The notes below the pieces were generated by a model. That model had not been told where the DNA came from. It made no database searches and worked only from the letters and a program-made list of their open reading frames with translations. The position numbers and the translations under genes are program-made. 64,000 nucleotides of DNA, from positions 121,108 through 185,107 of the forward strand of contig NZ_JHAL01000001.1 in the NCBI RefSeq assembly GCF_000738005.1, in the 5' to 3' direction. Shown here one piece after another: positions 43,669 to 52,805 of the stretch (the stretch's first letter is position 1; the number at the start of each line of letters is the position of its first letter). This DNA comes from Bifidobacterium crudilactis. Its GTDB lineage: Bacteria > Actinomycetota > Actinomycetes > Actinomycetales > Bifidobacteriaceae.

Positions 43669-46600
43669 TCAGATGAGGATGTTGGCGGTGGCTTCGGCCC
43701 GGTGGGACAGGTAGTACGGGCGTACCGCCACCATGAGGAACACGCCGCCGATAATCAGCAGGAGCAGAATGCCCACGCCACCGGTGTAGGGCAGGTTCGC
43801 TGGACTCCGCGACGGGTCGGCCACCGTCACCGAATGCCCGTCCTGAGACACATACGCGAGGTTCGTGCCACCGGTGCGATACGAGGCCACCGTCACCTCA
43901 CTGGCATCCGCATTCCACACCGGCACCACCTCCACCGTGAAATCGCTCACCGTGAAGTAGCCGTCGGGGGCCTGGGTCTCCCTGAAGGAGAGGTCACGAG
44001 CATCCACACCCAGCAGAGACAACGTGCCGGCATCCTCACCGGTACCCGACTTGGTCACCACCGCGGCACTGCCCGTCTCACCAGCAACCGCCAAACGATA
44101 CACACCATCAGCACCCACGAACTTCAATGGACTCCCGTCACGGCTCACCTCGAACATCGCGGCATCGCCAAGCGGCTTCGACGTGTCCTTGTCCACCTTC
44201 ACCAGGTCCACCCTGAACGAATACACATTCGCCGTCGCGGTCCTCGACTCCGTACCATCACTGTTATCCGCCCAATCCGCAGTCACCGCACCCGCATGGG
44301 AACGAGTCAGCGTCGCCTCATTCACATTCGCCACAGCAGTACCACCACCAGGAGGAGCCGCATACTCGGCATGCGCCTGGTTCAACACCGCCGCATAGCG
44401 GAGTCGTATCAACGACCCCGCAGACATCTTGTTCGTCACATCGGATGTACCGTTATCATGCGCAAACACGGCCTTCAACCCGCCCACCGTCAACATCTGA
44501 CCAGACACACCGATGGTCAACCCACTCGTACTCGTCACATCAGTATTCGGAGCCGCCACACCCGACACCAGGTCGACATCCACCAACACGCGCACATCAC
44601 CCGCAGCAGGCAACGTCAACCCGGGTTCAGCCGTATCCTCAACCTTGAACTCATACGCGTCATACGTGACACCAGACAACCCACTCAAATCAGGCACCCG
44701 CAACGCAACCTCAAACTCCACCACACTACCCACATCGAAACCATCCAACCCCGCATCATTCACCACACGCTTCGACACATCCATGACACTCGTCTTCAAC
44801 GCCGCCTGACCCAAACGGGGCTTGCCCTTCACCCCCGCGTCAGCGAAATCCACCATCCCGTCCTCGACCACATCCTCCAACGCCTCGTTGAACACCTTCG
44901 TGCCCACGATAATCGGCAGAGAACCACCAGACGACTGCGTCGAATCCACAATCAGATACAAACCAGGACCAGACACCGTCAACGTCGCCGTCGACTCAGG
45001 CTGAGGGAACGTACCAGCGGGCAGACTCCCCGCCACAGCACCCAAACTTCCAGTATTCTCCGCCAACTGCTGGGCGAACAGTTGTAGCTTGCCCGCATAC
45101 GGACTAAACGCCGAAGTCACATCATCACTCAACGGGTCAGTCGGATACCCCAACCACCTGGACGCCACCCAACCAATCGGATTACCCGCATCCACATCAC
45201 TGCCACCAGCCGCCACAGCAGCATTCTTCAACACCGCGCCCAAACCCTCAGGAGTATCCAAACGCACACTCTTCAACGCACCGGCCTGGTCAAACACCTC
45301 ACCGCTGTAATCACCAATCTTGTACGCCGTCAACGCGCCATCAGACCGCCCCATCAACTCGATACCATATGACGGAGGGACATACTCTTTGCCATCCTTG
45401 ATAGTCACACGGCTCGCCGTCGTCGCACGATTCGACCAACCCGTCTCAGCACTGCCGTTCTCCTGCCCCCACACATAGAAATCAAACACCTTATCCGCAG
45501 GAAACACGGACGTATCAATCGTACCGTCCTCACTAAAACCCGAAGCAAACACCGAACCATCAGTAGCTGCACGGTCAACAGCCTTCCACCCATACCCGTC
45601 AATCGACGCATCCTCGTCAGCAGAAACCGTCAACTCGCCAGGAACAACATCCAAACGCGAGTCCTCAAGCGACCAACCCTCATCAACAAACGTCAACCGC
45701 AACGAATCACCATCACCCAACACCTGAGACTGATTCACACTATGAGCCGACAACACCAAACTATCTAGCTTCAAACGAAAAGCAGGCCGTAAACCGTCTT
45801 GAGAGGCATCTACTTGACTGCCATGTAGGTGTCCACTACTGGTGACTGAGTAAGTAAAATTTGGGTACCTCCATAGGGCAGTTCGCAACCAATAACCGGT
45901 GACACTATTAGAACAACCATCCGGAGGGCAAGCAATATGCGGTTCTTCATTCGATTCACTAGTCGCATCCAAATACTTGTTTAGATCGCCAACCGATAAA
46001 GGAAACACCTGATACAAATATTTTGAATCAGTCTGGTTCTTATAACTATTTGGGAAAGAACCGTTGTCGGCACACCCCTCGCTCGGCTTTCTGGTGCAAA
46101 CCCCCTCCACTGCAGCCAGATTCAGCAACGACCGTTCAAAACCCGAATAATTCATAGTCACTACAGTGTTGCTAGTCTCACCCTGTTTGTTCGACACAAC
46201 CGCTAAGTTCGACTGATAAGGACTACTCCCAGCAACACTGTCAAAGGTGTTAGTTCTTCCGGCAGCCGAGTCAAACTTTATCCCACTAGTCACAACATCA
46301 TCAGACCATAACAACGCCTCATTCGCCGCAACCGCTGTAGTAGCGGACTTTCTATAATCGTCATCGTCGGAAAAATCGAACGGATTCGCATCCTTCACGC
46401 TCTCAATACCTGTCAAACCTCCGTATCCTAATGTTTTATATCCGCCAGAAACCTTGGCTGAGCCATAGACAACAACAGTGTTCTCTGAGCCAGTTCCGAT
46501 TGCGTCGGTATCCTTCTGCTTTCCAAACAAAATCCGCCGCGTTCCTGCCCAGCCATCCTGAACGGTATCTCGCGTTTCACTATCTTTATCAATAACCGGC

Positions 46601-46896
46601 AGAATCTGACCATCGCCATCGATATCCTCAAGCGCACTGAAATACCCATCCGGCCCCAGCTCGAGCGAATCGGCCTCCGCCTGCTCCACGGGTAACGCCA
46701 CGAGTACACCAACCAGAAGCATGAGCATCGAAACGGTGAGTGCTGCAAATGCGGAGAGCTTTCGGCTCAACCCTCTATGGCACTTACCAACACCACGAAT
46801 CCGACCCATGAGAGCACCACCAAAGCGAAAACAGCACCCCCCCCCCGCGACACCGGCATCAATCAGACGAAACGCCTGAGAAAGCGAAGAGAACAT
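43669..46896 (-). CDS. LPYTG cell-wall-anchored pilin-like surface protein with DUF6273-like head
   Basis: 1075 residues from the ATG at 46896 in the present tract length, or 1046 from the ATG at 46809. A signal segment (SAFAALTVSMLMLLVGVLVAL) is followed by a head with YWLRTALWRYPNF and GLRPAFRLKLDSLVL, which resembles DUF6273; then isopeptide-type fimbrial domains (YDAYEFKVEDTAEPG; FRETQAPDGYF E-box), and the sortase signal LPYTGG, hydrophobic span and charged tail. It should be anchored to the wall by sortase and may form pili or adhere to host glycans. No sortase is near. The 5' end carries a G10 tract. Confidence 0.88.
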   Translation of the reverse strand: MFSSLSQAFRLIDAGVAGGGCCFRFGGALMGRIRGVGKCHRGLSRKLSAFAALTVSMLMLLVGVLVALPVEQAEADSLELGPDGYFSALEDIDGDGQILPVIDKDSETRDTVQDGWAGTRRILFGKQKDTDAIGTGSENTVVVYGSAKVSGGYKTLGYGGLTGIESVKDANPFDFSDDDDYRKSATTAVAANEALLWSDDVVTSGIKFDSAAGRTNTFDSVAGSSPYQSNLAVVSNKQGETSNTVVTMNYSGFERSLLNLAAVEGVCTRKPSEGCADNGSFPNSYKNQTDSKYLYQVFPLSVGDLNKYLDATSESNEEPHIACPPDGCSNSVTGYWLRTALWRYPNFTYSVTSSGHLHGSQVDASQDGLRPAFRLKLDSLVLSAHSVNQSQVLGDGDSLRLTFVDEGWSLEDSRLDVVPGELTVSADEDASIDGYGWKAVDRAATDGSVFASGFSEDGTIDTSVFPADKVFDFYVWGQENGSAETGWSNRATTASRVTIKDGKEYVPPSYGIELMGRSDGALTAYKIGDYSGEVFDQAGALKSVRLDTPEGLGAVLKNAAVAAGGSDVDAGNPIGWVASRWLGYPTDPLSDDVTSAFSPYAGKLQLFAQQLAENTGSLGAVAGSLPAGTFPQPESTATLTVSGPGLYLIVDSTQSSGGSLPIIVGTKVFNEALEDVVEDGMVDFADAGVKGKPRLGQAALKTSVMDVSKRVVNDAGLDGFDVGSVVEFEVALRVPDLSGLSGVTYDAYEFKVEDTAEPGLTLPAAGDVRVLVDVDLVSGVAAPNTDVTSTSGLTIGVSGQMLTVGGLKAVFAHDNGTSDVTNKMSAGSLIRLRYAAVLNQAHAEYAAPPGGGTAVANVNEATLTRSHAGAVTADWADNSDGTESRTATANVYSFRVDLVKVDKDTSKPLGDAAMFEVSRDGSPLKFVGADGVYRLAVAGETGSAAVVTKSGTGEDAGTLSLLGVDARDLSFRETQAPDGYFTVSDFTVEVVPVWNADASEVTVASYRTGGTNLAYVSQDGHSVTVADPSRSPANLPYTGGVGILLLLIIGGVFLMVAVRPYYLSHRAEATANILI
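46837..46846 (-). other. Homopolymeric G10 tract (phase-variation candidate) at the 5' end of the surface-protein gene
   Basis: Ten C on the plus strand, thus ten G in the coding direction, lie 28-37 bases upstream of the second ATG and inside the frame of the first. Gain or loss of one G would shift the frame from the 46896 start or change the leader of the 46809 start. Confidence 0.85.
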
Positions 46897-46917
46897 GCGA
46901 CGAACATGATGAATGAA

Positions 46918-46945
46918 AGTATACCATCTGTCAATAATTACTCAA
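46918..46945 (-). promoter_or_regulatory. Promoter of the surface-protein gene
   Basis: On the minus strand TTGAGT (46940-46945), 16 bases, TATACT (46918-46923). Transcription would begin near 46911, giving a short leader before the ATG at 46896. It lies in the divergent gap with trxB. Confidence 0.6.
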
Positions 46946-47131
46946 TTGCAGAATTCCGGAGCTCCGAAGACAGTATGCTCGGCGTTCGCATATGCTCATG
47001 AGCAGCAAGTGTTCATACTGTTTATGGAAATGATGCATAACAAGCTCAAAACGAACACGCGATTATTGCGAGGGTTTATTGCTGAGTGCTTAACCGCTGT
47101 GGAAATCACACCGTTTGGATATGGTGAGTTT

Positions 47132-48106
47132 ATGACACAAGATGTTCATGACGCTATCGTCATCGGTTCCGGACCTGCTGGCTATACAGCCGCCATATAC
47201 CTCGGAAGGGCTGGACACCAGCCCTTGATTATCGCGGGCGCTCTGACCCCCGGTGGCCAGCTCGTCAACACCACAGAGGTAGAGAACTTCCCTGGTTTCC
47301 CTGAAGGAATCCTTGGCCCGGATCTCATGGAAAACATGCGTGCGCAGGCCGAGAAATTCGGAGCTGAAATCGAGTATGACGATGTCACCTCAGTGGACTT
47401 CTCCGGGCCAGTCAAGCTCATCAATACCGATTCAGGCACGCAGTACAAGGCCAAAACAGTTATCGTCACTACAGGTTCCGAATACCGTAAGCTTGGTGTC
47501 CCTGGTGAACAGGAATATTCTGGCCGCGGAGTGTCCTATTGCGCCACCTGTGACGGCTTCTTCTTCAAAGACAAGCCCATCGTCGTCGTCGGAGGCGGAG
47601 ATTCGGCGATGGAAGAGGCGGATTTCCTGTCTCGATACGGTTCCTCGGTAACCGTAATCCACCGCAGGGAGGGCTTCCGTGCCTCCAAAATCATGGTGGA
47701 CAGGGCGATTGACAACCCGAATATCACCTTCAAACTCAATACAGTAGTCACTGAGGTCACAGGAGATGACAACGGTGCAAACACCATCGCGCTCAAAGAT
47801 ACCGTCACTGGTCAAGTATCATCGATTACGGCCAATGGCATTTTTGTTGCCATAGGTTATACCCCTCAAACGGGCTTCCTCAAAGACGCCATTGAGCTCG
47901 ATAATGACGGGTATATCATGACAAAGCCTGATACCGCGAACACATCCGTTCCCGGAGTGTTCGCGGCCGGCGATGCTGTTGATAGAGTCTACCGGCAGGC
48001 AATCTCAGCGGCGGGCTCAGGCTGCAAGGCTGCGCTGGATGCTCAGCATTATTTGAGCACTTTCTCCTTGGAAGAAGCAGCGGAGAAAGCTGTTCAATCT
48101 ATCTGA
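47132..48106 (+). CDS. trxB: Thioredoxin reductase
   Basis: NADPH-dependent flavoprotein that reduces thioredoxin. 324 residues from the ATG at 47132, chosen because the FAD motif VIGSGPAGYTAA must be N-terminal; an in-frame upstream ATG is in the intergenic region. It has the redox pair CATC (Cys137/Cys140), the NADPH motif VVGGGDSAMEEA, and the late FAD motif GVFAAGDAVDRVYRQ. Normal length. In other actinobacteria trxB follows murJ closely; here the surface-protein gene and others intervene. A hairpin terminator follows. Confidence 0.95.
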   Translation: MTQDVHDAIVIGSGPAGYTAAIYLGRAGHQPLIIAGALTPGGQLVNTTEVENFPGFPEGILGPDLMENMRAQAEKFGAEIEYDDVTSVDFSGPVKLINTDSGTQYKAKTVIVTTGSEYRKLGVPGEQEYSGRGVSYCATCDGFFFKDKPIVVVGGGDSAMEEADFLSRYGSSVTVIHRREGFRASKIMVDRAIDNPNITFKLNTVVTEVTGDDNGANTIALKDTVTGQVSSITANGIFVAIGYTPQTGFLKDAIELDNDGYIMTKPDTANTSVPGVFAAGDAVDRVYRQAISAAGSGCKAALDAQHYLSTFSLEEAAEKAVQSI

Positions 48107-48114
48107 AAGTGCCA

Positions 48115-48142
48115 GGCGCATCACCGTTCTTGGTGATGCGCC
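48115..48142 (+). terminator. Hairpin terminator between trxB and parB
   Basis: GGCGCATCACC (48115-48125) and GGTGATGCGCC (48132-48142) form an 11-bp stem with a 6-base loop, 8 bases after the trxB stop. The downstream T-run is weak (TGTTTCT, after a gap), so efficiency is uncertain. Confidence 0.7.
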
Positions 48143-48221
48143 GTACGGCTGTTTCTGGCATGCACGGGTTTTCATCAAACTGGGCGCGCACGTCTCTTTA
48201 TCTTGTTACGGAGTACAGTCC

Positions 48222-49664
48222 TCAGACCCAGTTGTCGTTGGTATTACCTGCCTGACCGCTCTCCCCCAACATCAGGTTCACGATGCGCGTCATATCCTCC
48301 GGTGATGAGAAGGTAATTTCAATCTTTCCGTGCTTCTGAGTGCCCTTGATGTTGATTTTCGTCTCGAAATGATTTTCAAGGTTTTGCATAACCGGCGTAC
48401 CTGTCCAAGGACTTGCTTTGGACCCCTGACTACGTGGTTTCTGCGAAGTCGCTCGCGACTTCAACGCGACGATTTCCTCCGTTGACCGTACAGAAAGCCC
48501 TTCCGAAATAATTCTGTTAGCAACTGATTCCATCTCTTCGGCTGTTTGCAATCCGAGCAATGCACGCGCATGACCTGCTGACAGCACTCCGGATGCCACT
48601 TTCTTTTGAACATTACCTGGAAGTTGAAGCAAGCGCAGCATGTTGGCTATTTGAGGACGTGACTTTGACACCGACTTCGAGAGTTCGGCCTGTGTTAGAC
48701 CAAATTCTTCAATCATCTGCTGGTATGCTGCCGCCTCTTCCAATGGATTCAAAGCCACACGATGAAGGTTTTCCAAGAGTGCATCGCGGAGCATCTCGTC
48801 ATCATTGGTGGTCTTGACGATAGCCGGTATCGTGGTTAATCCCGCCAGCTGAGAGGCCCTCCATCGCCGTTCGCCCATGATTAATTCATAGACGTGAGCC
48901 GCACCCGTTGAATCATCCCTATTCCTTGATTGAATTTTACGAACAACGATGGGTTGAAGTATGCCGACCTCAGCAATTGAATGAGAAAGTTCCAGAAGTT
49001 CCTCTTCATCGAACACGGATCTTGGCTGTTGCGAGTTCGCCTCGATATCTTTCACGGATATTTCAGCTAGATACCCTCCGGCCACAGTCTGCAACAATTC
49101 TTTGTTCTCATTATTCTGCTTGGACTCATCCTCTTGCAACGGTTCAGCATTGATACGTGACGGTTGTCCCTGTAGTTCTTCACCCGAATGTGAGCTTTCC
49201 GATTCTCGGGTTGTATTTGAAATTTCTGGTTGTGAAGCCTTATCCTCTGATTGTTCACGTAGTGTTTCACGTGAAACACCAAAAAAGACATCTGATGGAT
49301 GGGACAGCTCATCAAAGCCTGGCATTGATTTACGCTTCTCTAAGCGTTTCTTGTTGTCAGAGTTGTTCTTCGATGCCGAAGTCGCGCTTTTTGAGGTGTT
49401 TGCCTGCACAGTCTTAGCCCTTGAGGAAGGCTTTCCAGTATCCTTCGACTTCGACGATTTTGATGTTTCACGTGAAACAGTTGTCGCTTTCCGTCGTTTG
49501 TTTGTTGATTGAGGCGAACTTACTTGACTAGTGTCTTTTGCTTTGGATGAAGCTGAAGGGGCATGGTCTGAACTCGCGTCCTCTGAGTTCTGCTCGTCAT
49601 CATCCCCGGGAATCAAAGGGAACAACGCTCCAAGGCCTTTTCCTAGACGTGAACGTGATGCCAT
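48222..49664 (-). CDS. parB: Chromosome-partitioning protein ParB
   Basis: CTPase clamp that loads at parS and helps segregate origins. 480 residues: the N-terminal KGLGALFP segment that stimulates ParA, a Ser/Lys-rich disordered stretch of ~190 residues, then the ParB core with ANSQQPRSVFDEEEL, the CTP motif GERRWRASQLAGL, and the helix-turn-helix around LTQAELSKSVSKSRPQIANMLRLL; a C-terminal dimerisation domain ends the protein. Two parS sites lie inside its own coding sequence. It starts one base before the parA stop, so they are cotranscribed. Confidence 0.95.
   Translation of the reverse strand: MASRSRLGKGLGALFPLIPGDDDEQNSEDASSDHAPSASSKAKDTSQVSSPQSTNKRRKATTVSRETSKSSKSKDTGKPSSRAKTVQANTSKSATSASKNNSDNKKRLEKRKSMPGFDELSHPSDVFFGVSRETLREQSEDKASQPEISNTTRESESSHSGEELQGQPSRINAEPLQEDESKQNNENKELLQTVAGGYLAEISVKDIEANSQQPRSVFDEEELLELSHSIAEVGILQPIVVRKIQSRNRDDSTGAAHVYELIMGERRWRASQLAGLTTIPAIVKTTNDDEMLRDALLENLHRVALNPLEEAAAYQQMIEEFGLTQAELSKSVSKSRPQIANMLRLLQLPGNVQKKVASGVLSAGHARALLGLQTAEEMESVANRIISEGLSVRSTEEIVALKSRATSQKPRSQGSKASPWTGTPVMQNLENHFETKINIKGTQKHGKIEITFSSPEDMTRIVNLMLGESGQAGNTNDNWV
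49263..49278. promoter_or_regulatory. parS site inside parB
   Basis: Perfect 16-bp TGTTTCACGTGAAACA. It lies in the coding sequence of the disordered part of parB. Confidence 0.95.
49464..49479. promoter_or_regulatory. Second parS site inside parB
   Basis: Perfect 16-bp TGTTTCACGTGAAACA, 201 bases from the first. Confidence 0.95.
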
Positions 49665-49665
49665 G

Positions 49666-50667
49666 CTATTCCTGTGTCCCCTCTGCTGTCTCTAATTCAG
49701 TACTTACTGTATCTTGCGCATCAGTGTTGCTCTTTGAAGCTCTATTGTGTTGAGCAGACTTCTGTTGCCTATTGGTGATTTCCAACGCTGCTTCAAGATA
49801 AGCAATCGAGCCTGCACCCTTCGGATCATATGCAATAATGCTCTGATTAAAACTCGGAGCCTCTGATATCTTAACCGCCCGTGGAATTGTGGTCTTAAGA
49901 ACAATCTTAGGATAGTGTTTCTGAATTTCTTCAAACACTTCCCTACTTAATAACGTTCGCTTATCGAACATTGTTACCAACATCGTCGATACTTGTAATT
50001 GCCTGTTATAACTTTGTTGGACCAGTGAAATCGTATGTAGCAATTGGCCGAGCCCTTCAAGCGCATAATATTCTGCTTGAATAGGAATCAGAACCTCTTG
50101 AGCTGCACACAATGAATTCAAAACCAGCAAGCCCAGGCTCGGTGGGCAGTCAATAAATACGAAGTCGAATCTTTCACTTTGTTCATTCAGAAGTGACCTC
50201 AAATGCTCTTTAAGGACAAATTGACGTTGCTGAACGTCAGCTAACTCAAGTTCAGCACCACTGAGGTCAATCGAAGCTGGAACCACCTGCAGAGTCGGAA
50301 AGTCCGGACATGTTTGCATTACTTCATCAAGTGTCAATCGTGCTTCTATGACATCATAAACGGAAGCTTCGCCAGGGCTGTGTTTAACACCTAGCGCAGT
50401 TGATGCATTTCCCTGCGGGTCCATGTCAATTACCAGAACCGAAAGTCCACGTGAAGCTAAGGCCGCTGAAATGTTAACCGTTGTGGTTGTTTTACCAACG
50501 CCACCCTTTTGGTTTGCGACAGCAATAACTCGAGTTTGCTGCGGTTTCGAGAAGGTTGCAGCTTCAATGTTCCTCAACCGTTGGGTTTGATCAACAATGT
50601 CCGCTCCCATGGAGCTTTGTTGAGATGTACCAAAGATTCTCTTCAGTACGTCTGAAGCCGACTCCAT
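49666..50667 (-). CDS. parA: Chromosome-partitioning ATPase ParA (Soj)
   Basis: P-loop ATPase that moves ParB-bound origins over the nucleoid. 333 residues with the deviant Walker A KGGVGKTTT (near 55-63), DMDPQGNASTALG, and the switch FVFIDCPPSLGLLVLN. The first ~45 residues (IFGTSQQSSMGADIVDQTQR) precede the core and are usual in actinobacteria. Its C-terminal ~30 residues are hydrophilic. The stop is adjacent to the parB start. A ~1.1 kb gene-free stretch with DnaA boxes lies upstream. Confidence 0.95.
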   Translation of the reverse strand: MESASDVLKRIFGTSQQSSMGADIVDQTQRLRNIEAATFSKPQQTRVIAVANQKGGVGKTTTTVNISAALASRGLSVLVIDMDPQGNASTALGVKHSPGEASVYDVIEARLTLDEVMQTCPDFPTLQVVPASIDLSGAELELADVQQRQFVLKEHLRSLLNEQSERFDFVFIDCPPSLGLLVLNSLCAAQEVLIPIQAEYYALEGLGQLLHTISLVQQSYNRQLQVSTMLVTMFDKRTLLSREVFEEIQKHYPKIVLKTTIPRAVKISEAPSFNQSIIAYDPKGAGSIAYLEAALEITNRQQKSAQHNRASKSNTDAQDTVSTELETAEGTQE

Positions 50668-50806
50668 AGTCCCCCCTTATTCCAAACTGCTACACTGAAC
50701 AACCACACTCGACTGTACCTCGAAATACCATAATTATAGGTACATTTTGCCTTGTTGTGCGCCCTGATTTGTACTGTACACACTTCCAGAAATCCAAACC
50801 GAATAA

Positions 50807-50971
50807 TGTGGATAACTGTGGATAACTTTGTCTATGTAATAACCTTACAATCATCGACAGATAAAGCCTGTTGATAATGTTTTCAAGGGTTTTTAAGCCT
50901 TACAACTTCTCGTGCTTCTCTAAACATTGCTCATTGGATAAGTGTGCACAACTCACAATTAGTGTGGATAA
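50807..50971. other. DnaA-box cluster upstream of parA
   Basis: TGTGGATAA (the complement of TTATCCACA) occurs at 50807-50815, 50817-50825 and 50963-50971, with a near match TGTTGATAA around 50868. The stretch between is AT-rich. It may be an auxiliary part of the origin or a DnaA-titrating site. Confidence 0.7.
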
Positions 50972-51677
50972 CTGTACCTTCGTTGTCGTTCCTTAGCTGG
51001 TTCATAAACAGCAAATATTTTTCCCACGAACAGCACTGAACAGAGAACCCGAGAATAAGTCAACATGAGTGCAAAACAGGGTACAACTCACATTCCCACC
51101 TTCGCAACAACACATGGTGTATTGTCCGAAACTTCAATTTCATACAATCATGTCAAGCCAGCACTACACGATACGATATGCATATAGAACCAGTGAGCTT
51201 GGTCCACTACACACATCAGCACGCAAAATCATGTATGCACCTCACTGTACGTACCATGACGAATCCGCTAGTAACAATACGGTGCATCGAGGTCTAGAGG
51301 GTCGGCGATTACGCCAGCAATTACGTTCTATTCCGACCTGTCGCTAGATTTTGGTTGATTTTTGGATTTTATGTAGGAGTCATCCATCTGACGAATGCAG
51401 AGGGTTTGCAGACATCGAAGAGCACATATGATCGATGTGCACTTACCTAGCTCACGCAAAGCAGAAATTTCAATGCTCGCGAATATGCTTCTAGCCCTGT
51501 ATCTGGAATAACATATCCGGTTCGAATGTATTACTTCACACCACTAGTTTCTACGTCTGCCCAACGTATTCGGGGGACCTGAAGCAGCTCTCACAGGAAC
51601 AGTGTGTGTATGTACTTTCTCCATAACAGAGGAAGCGAACAGAAAGAACCGGACGCAGATGCTCGCCACAGGAAGCA

Positions 51678-51693
51678 TGTTTCACGTGAAACA
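51678..51693. promoter_or_regulatory. parS site downstream of rsmG
   Basis: Perfect TGTTTCACGTGAAACA, about 95 bases beyond the rsmG stop. Confidence 0.95.
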
Positions 51694-51703
51694 TCAACAT
51701 TGC

Positions 51704-51719
51704 TGTTTCACGTGAAACA
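51704..51719. promoter_or_regulatory. parS site downstream of rsmG, second of a close pair
   Basis: Perfect TGTTTCACGTGAAACA, 10 bases from the previous one; the 26-bp centre-to-centre spacing puts the two on nearly the same face of the helix. Confidence 0.95.
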
Positions 51720-51786
51720 CTCTCAGGCTAAAAAGGTGAACTCTCTTCTGTCTTGAGCACCGAGAGACACCAGTGAAGTCAGGAGG

Positions 51787-52608
51787 TTACCGTTTTTCCA
51801 CAATGACTACGTGTGTGGACTCTAGACCCTCGCCAACCGGTGCTTCTAGAACGCGCGACCTGAAGCCTTTGGCTTTCTTAATCATCGGCAATGCCTTCGC
51901 TAATTCCTGAGGTGCCGACCGTCCTTTAAGAGCAACCAGCTGTCCACCTGGAACCAGGAGGGGCAGAGCTAATGGAGCGAGCTTTCGCATTGGAGCGACC
52001 GCCCTGCAGGTAACCACATTAAAACGCTGAGAATACCCTACTGTAGGCTGTGAAGCCCCTCTATGTTCATGTTCCGCGTTGCCGAAATGCACCGCATGTT
52101 GCTCGGTGGGTGTACCAGGGTGAGCGATAGACGCAGGTACTAACTCTTCTGCCCTTGCCCTGAGAAGGGATACATTATCCAGTTCAAGCAGGTCAACAAC
52201 CTCAGACAACCACTGAATACGACGTTCCATAGGTTCAATCAATGTCACTGGCACATCGCGGAGGCAAGAAGCTATGACAATGCCAGGAAAACCTCCGCCT
52301 GACCCGAGGTCAGCAACACCCGTGGTGACCTGCTGATGCTGCAACGCCTCTGTGACAAAAGGAACCACAGCCGCCGAATTGAGAATATGTCTTTCCCAAA
52401 GAATCGTTGTATCACGTGGGCCTATCAGTCCGCGTAGCTCGCCTTCCTTAACGAGTTTGTCATGGAACAGCTGCATGGCGTCATACGCGTCTTTAAGAAT
52501 CTTCTTGGGAAGCACATTCCCGTCAAGGGCATCCTGCAATGAAGATGTGTTGTCGAAGCCGTCCTCACCCTTCGCTGCATCCCCTTGTGTTTCTTCCGAA
52601 GCAACCAC
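51787..52608 (-). CDS. rsmG: 16S rRNA (guanine-527-N7) methyltransferase
   Basis: SAM-dependent methylation of G527 in 16S rRNA; loss gives low-level streptomycin resistance in other bacteria. 273 residues: an N-terminal helical part, the SAM motif VADLGSGGGFPGI, LIEPMERRIQWL, and VTCRAVAPMRKLAPL. About 30 extra residues (HPGTPTEQHAVHFGNAEHEH) are inserted between two strands. The start is GTG at 52608. It lies 197 bases downstream of jag on the same strand. Confidence 0.92.
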   Translation of the reverse strand: MVASEETQGDAAKGEDGFDNTSSLQDALDGNVLPKKILKDAYDAMQLFHDKLVKEGELRGLIGPRDTTILWERHILNSAAVVPFVTEALQHQQVTTGVADLGSGGGFPGIVIASCLRDVPVTLIEPMERRIQWLSEVVDLLELDNVSLLRARAEELVPASIAHPGTPTEQHAVHFGNAEHEHRGASQPTVGYSQRFNVVTCRAVAPMRKLAPLALPLLVPGGQLVALKGRSAPQELAKALPMIKKAKGFRSRVLEAPVGEGLESTHVVIVEKR

Positions 52609-52805
52609 TTGTCTGACCCCTTACAAATAGACCTAATTCCATAACCATGGATACCAGCCGACGCTAAACCCACCACCAGTCACGACAACACAGGCTCAAG
52701 TACACACGTACAGAGCACCAGGAATACCTTGGGATAGAAGCAAGGCAAGAAACCGAAACACTCAAAACCTGTGAATCATGGCTGCATCAAGGTATCGCGG
52801 ATGTG

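Larger units (their letters stand above)
50668..51786. other. Long gene-free region between parA and rsmG
   Basis: About 1.1 kb without a convincing gene. It holds the DnaA boxes (50807-50971) and two parS sites (51678 and 51704). The stretch 50976-51670 shows no coding frame, tRNA or clear repeat; a 92-codon rightward frame at 51069-51347 has no ribosome site or coding bias. It is AT-richer than the genes around it. Confidence 0.6.

Noticed and set aside
43612..45087. A 491-codon Arg/His-rich frame opposite the surface-protein gene
   Set aside because: Antisense shadow produced by the CA-rich codons of the fimbrial domains; no ribosome site, no domain.
51069..51347. A 92-codon frame in the parA-rsmG gap
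   Set aside because: No ribosome site, no domain and low coding character; its Thr/Ser/His/Tyr-rich product looks random.
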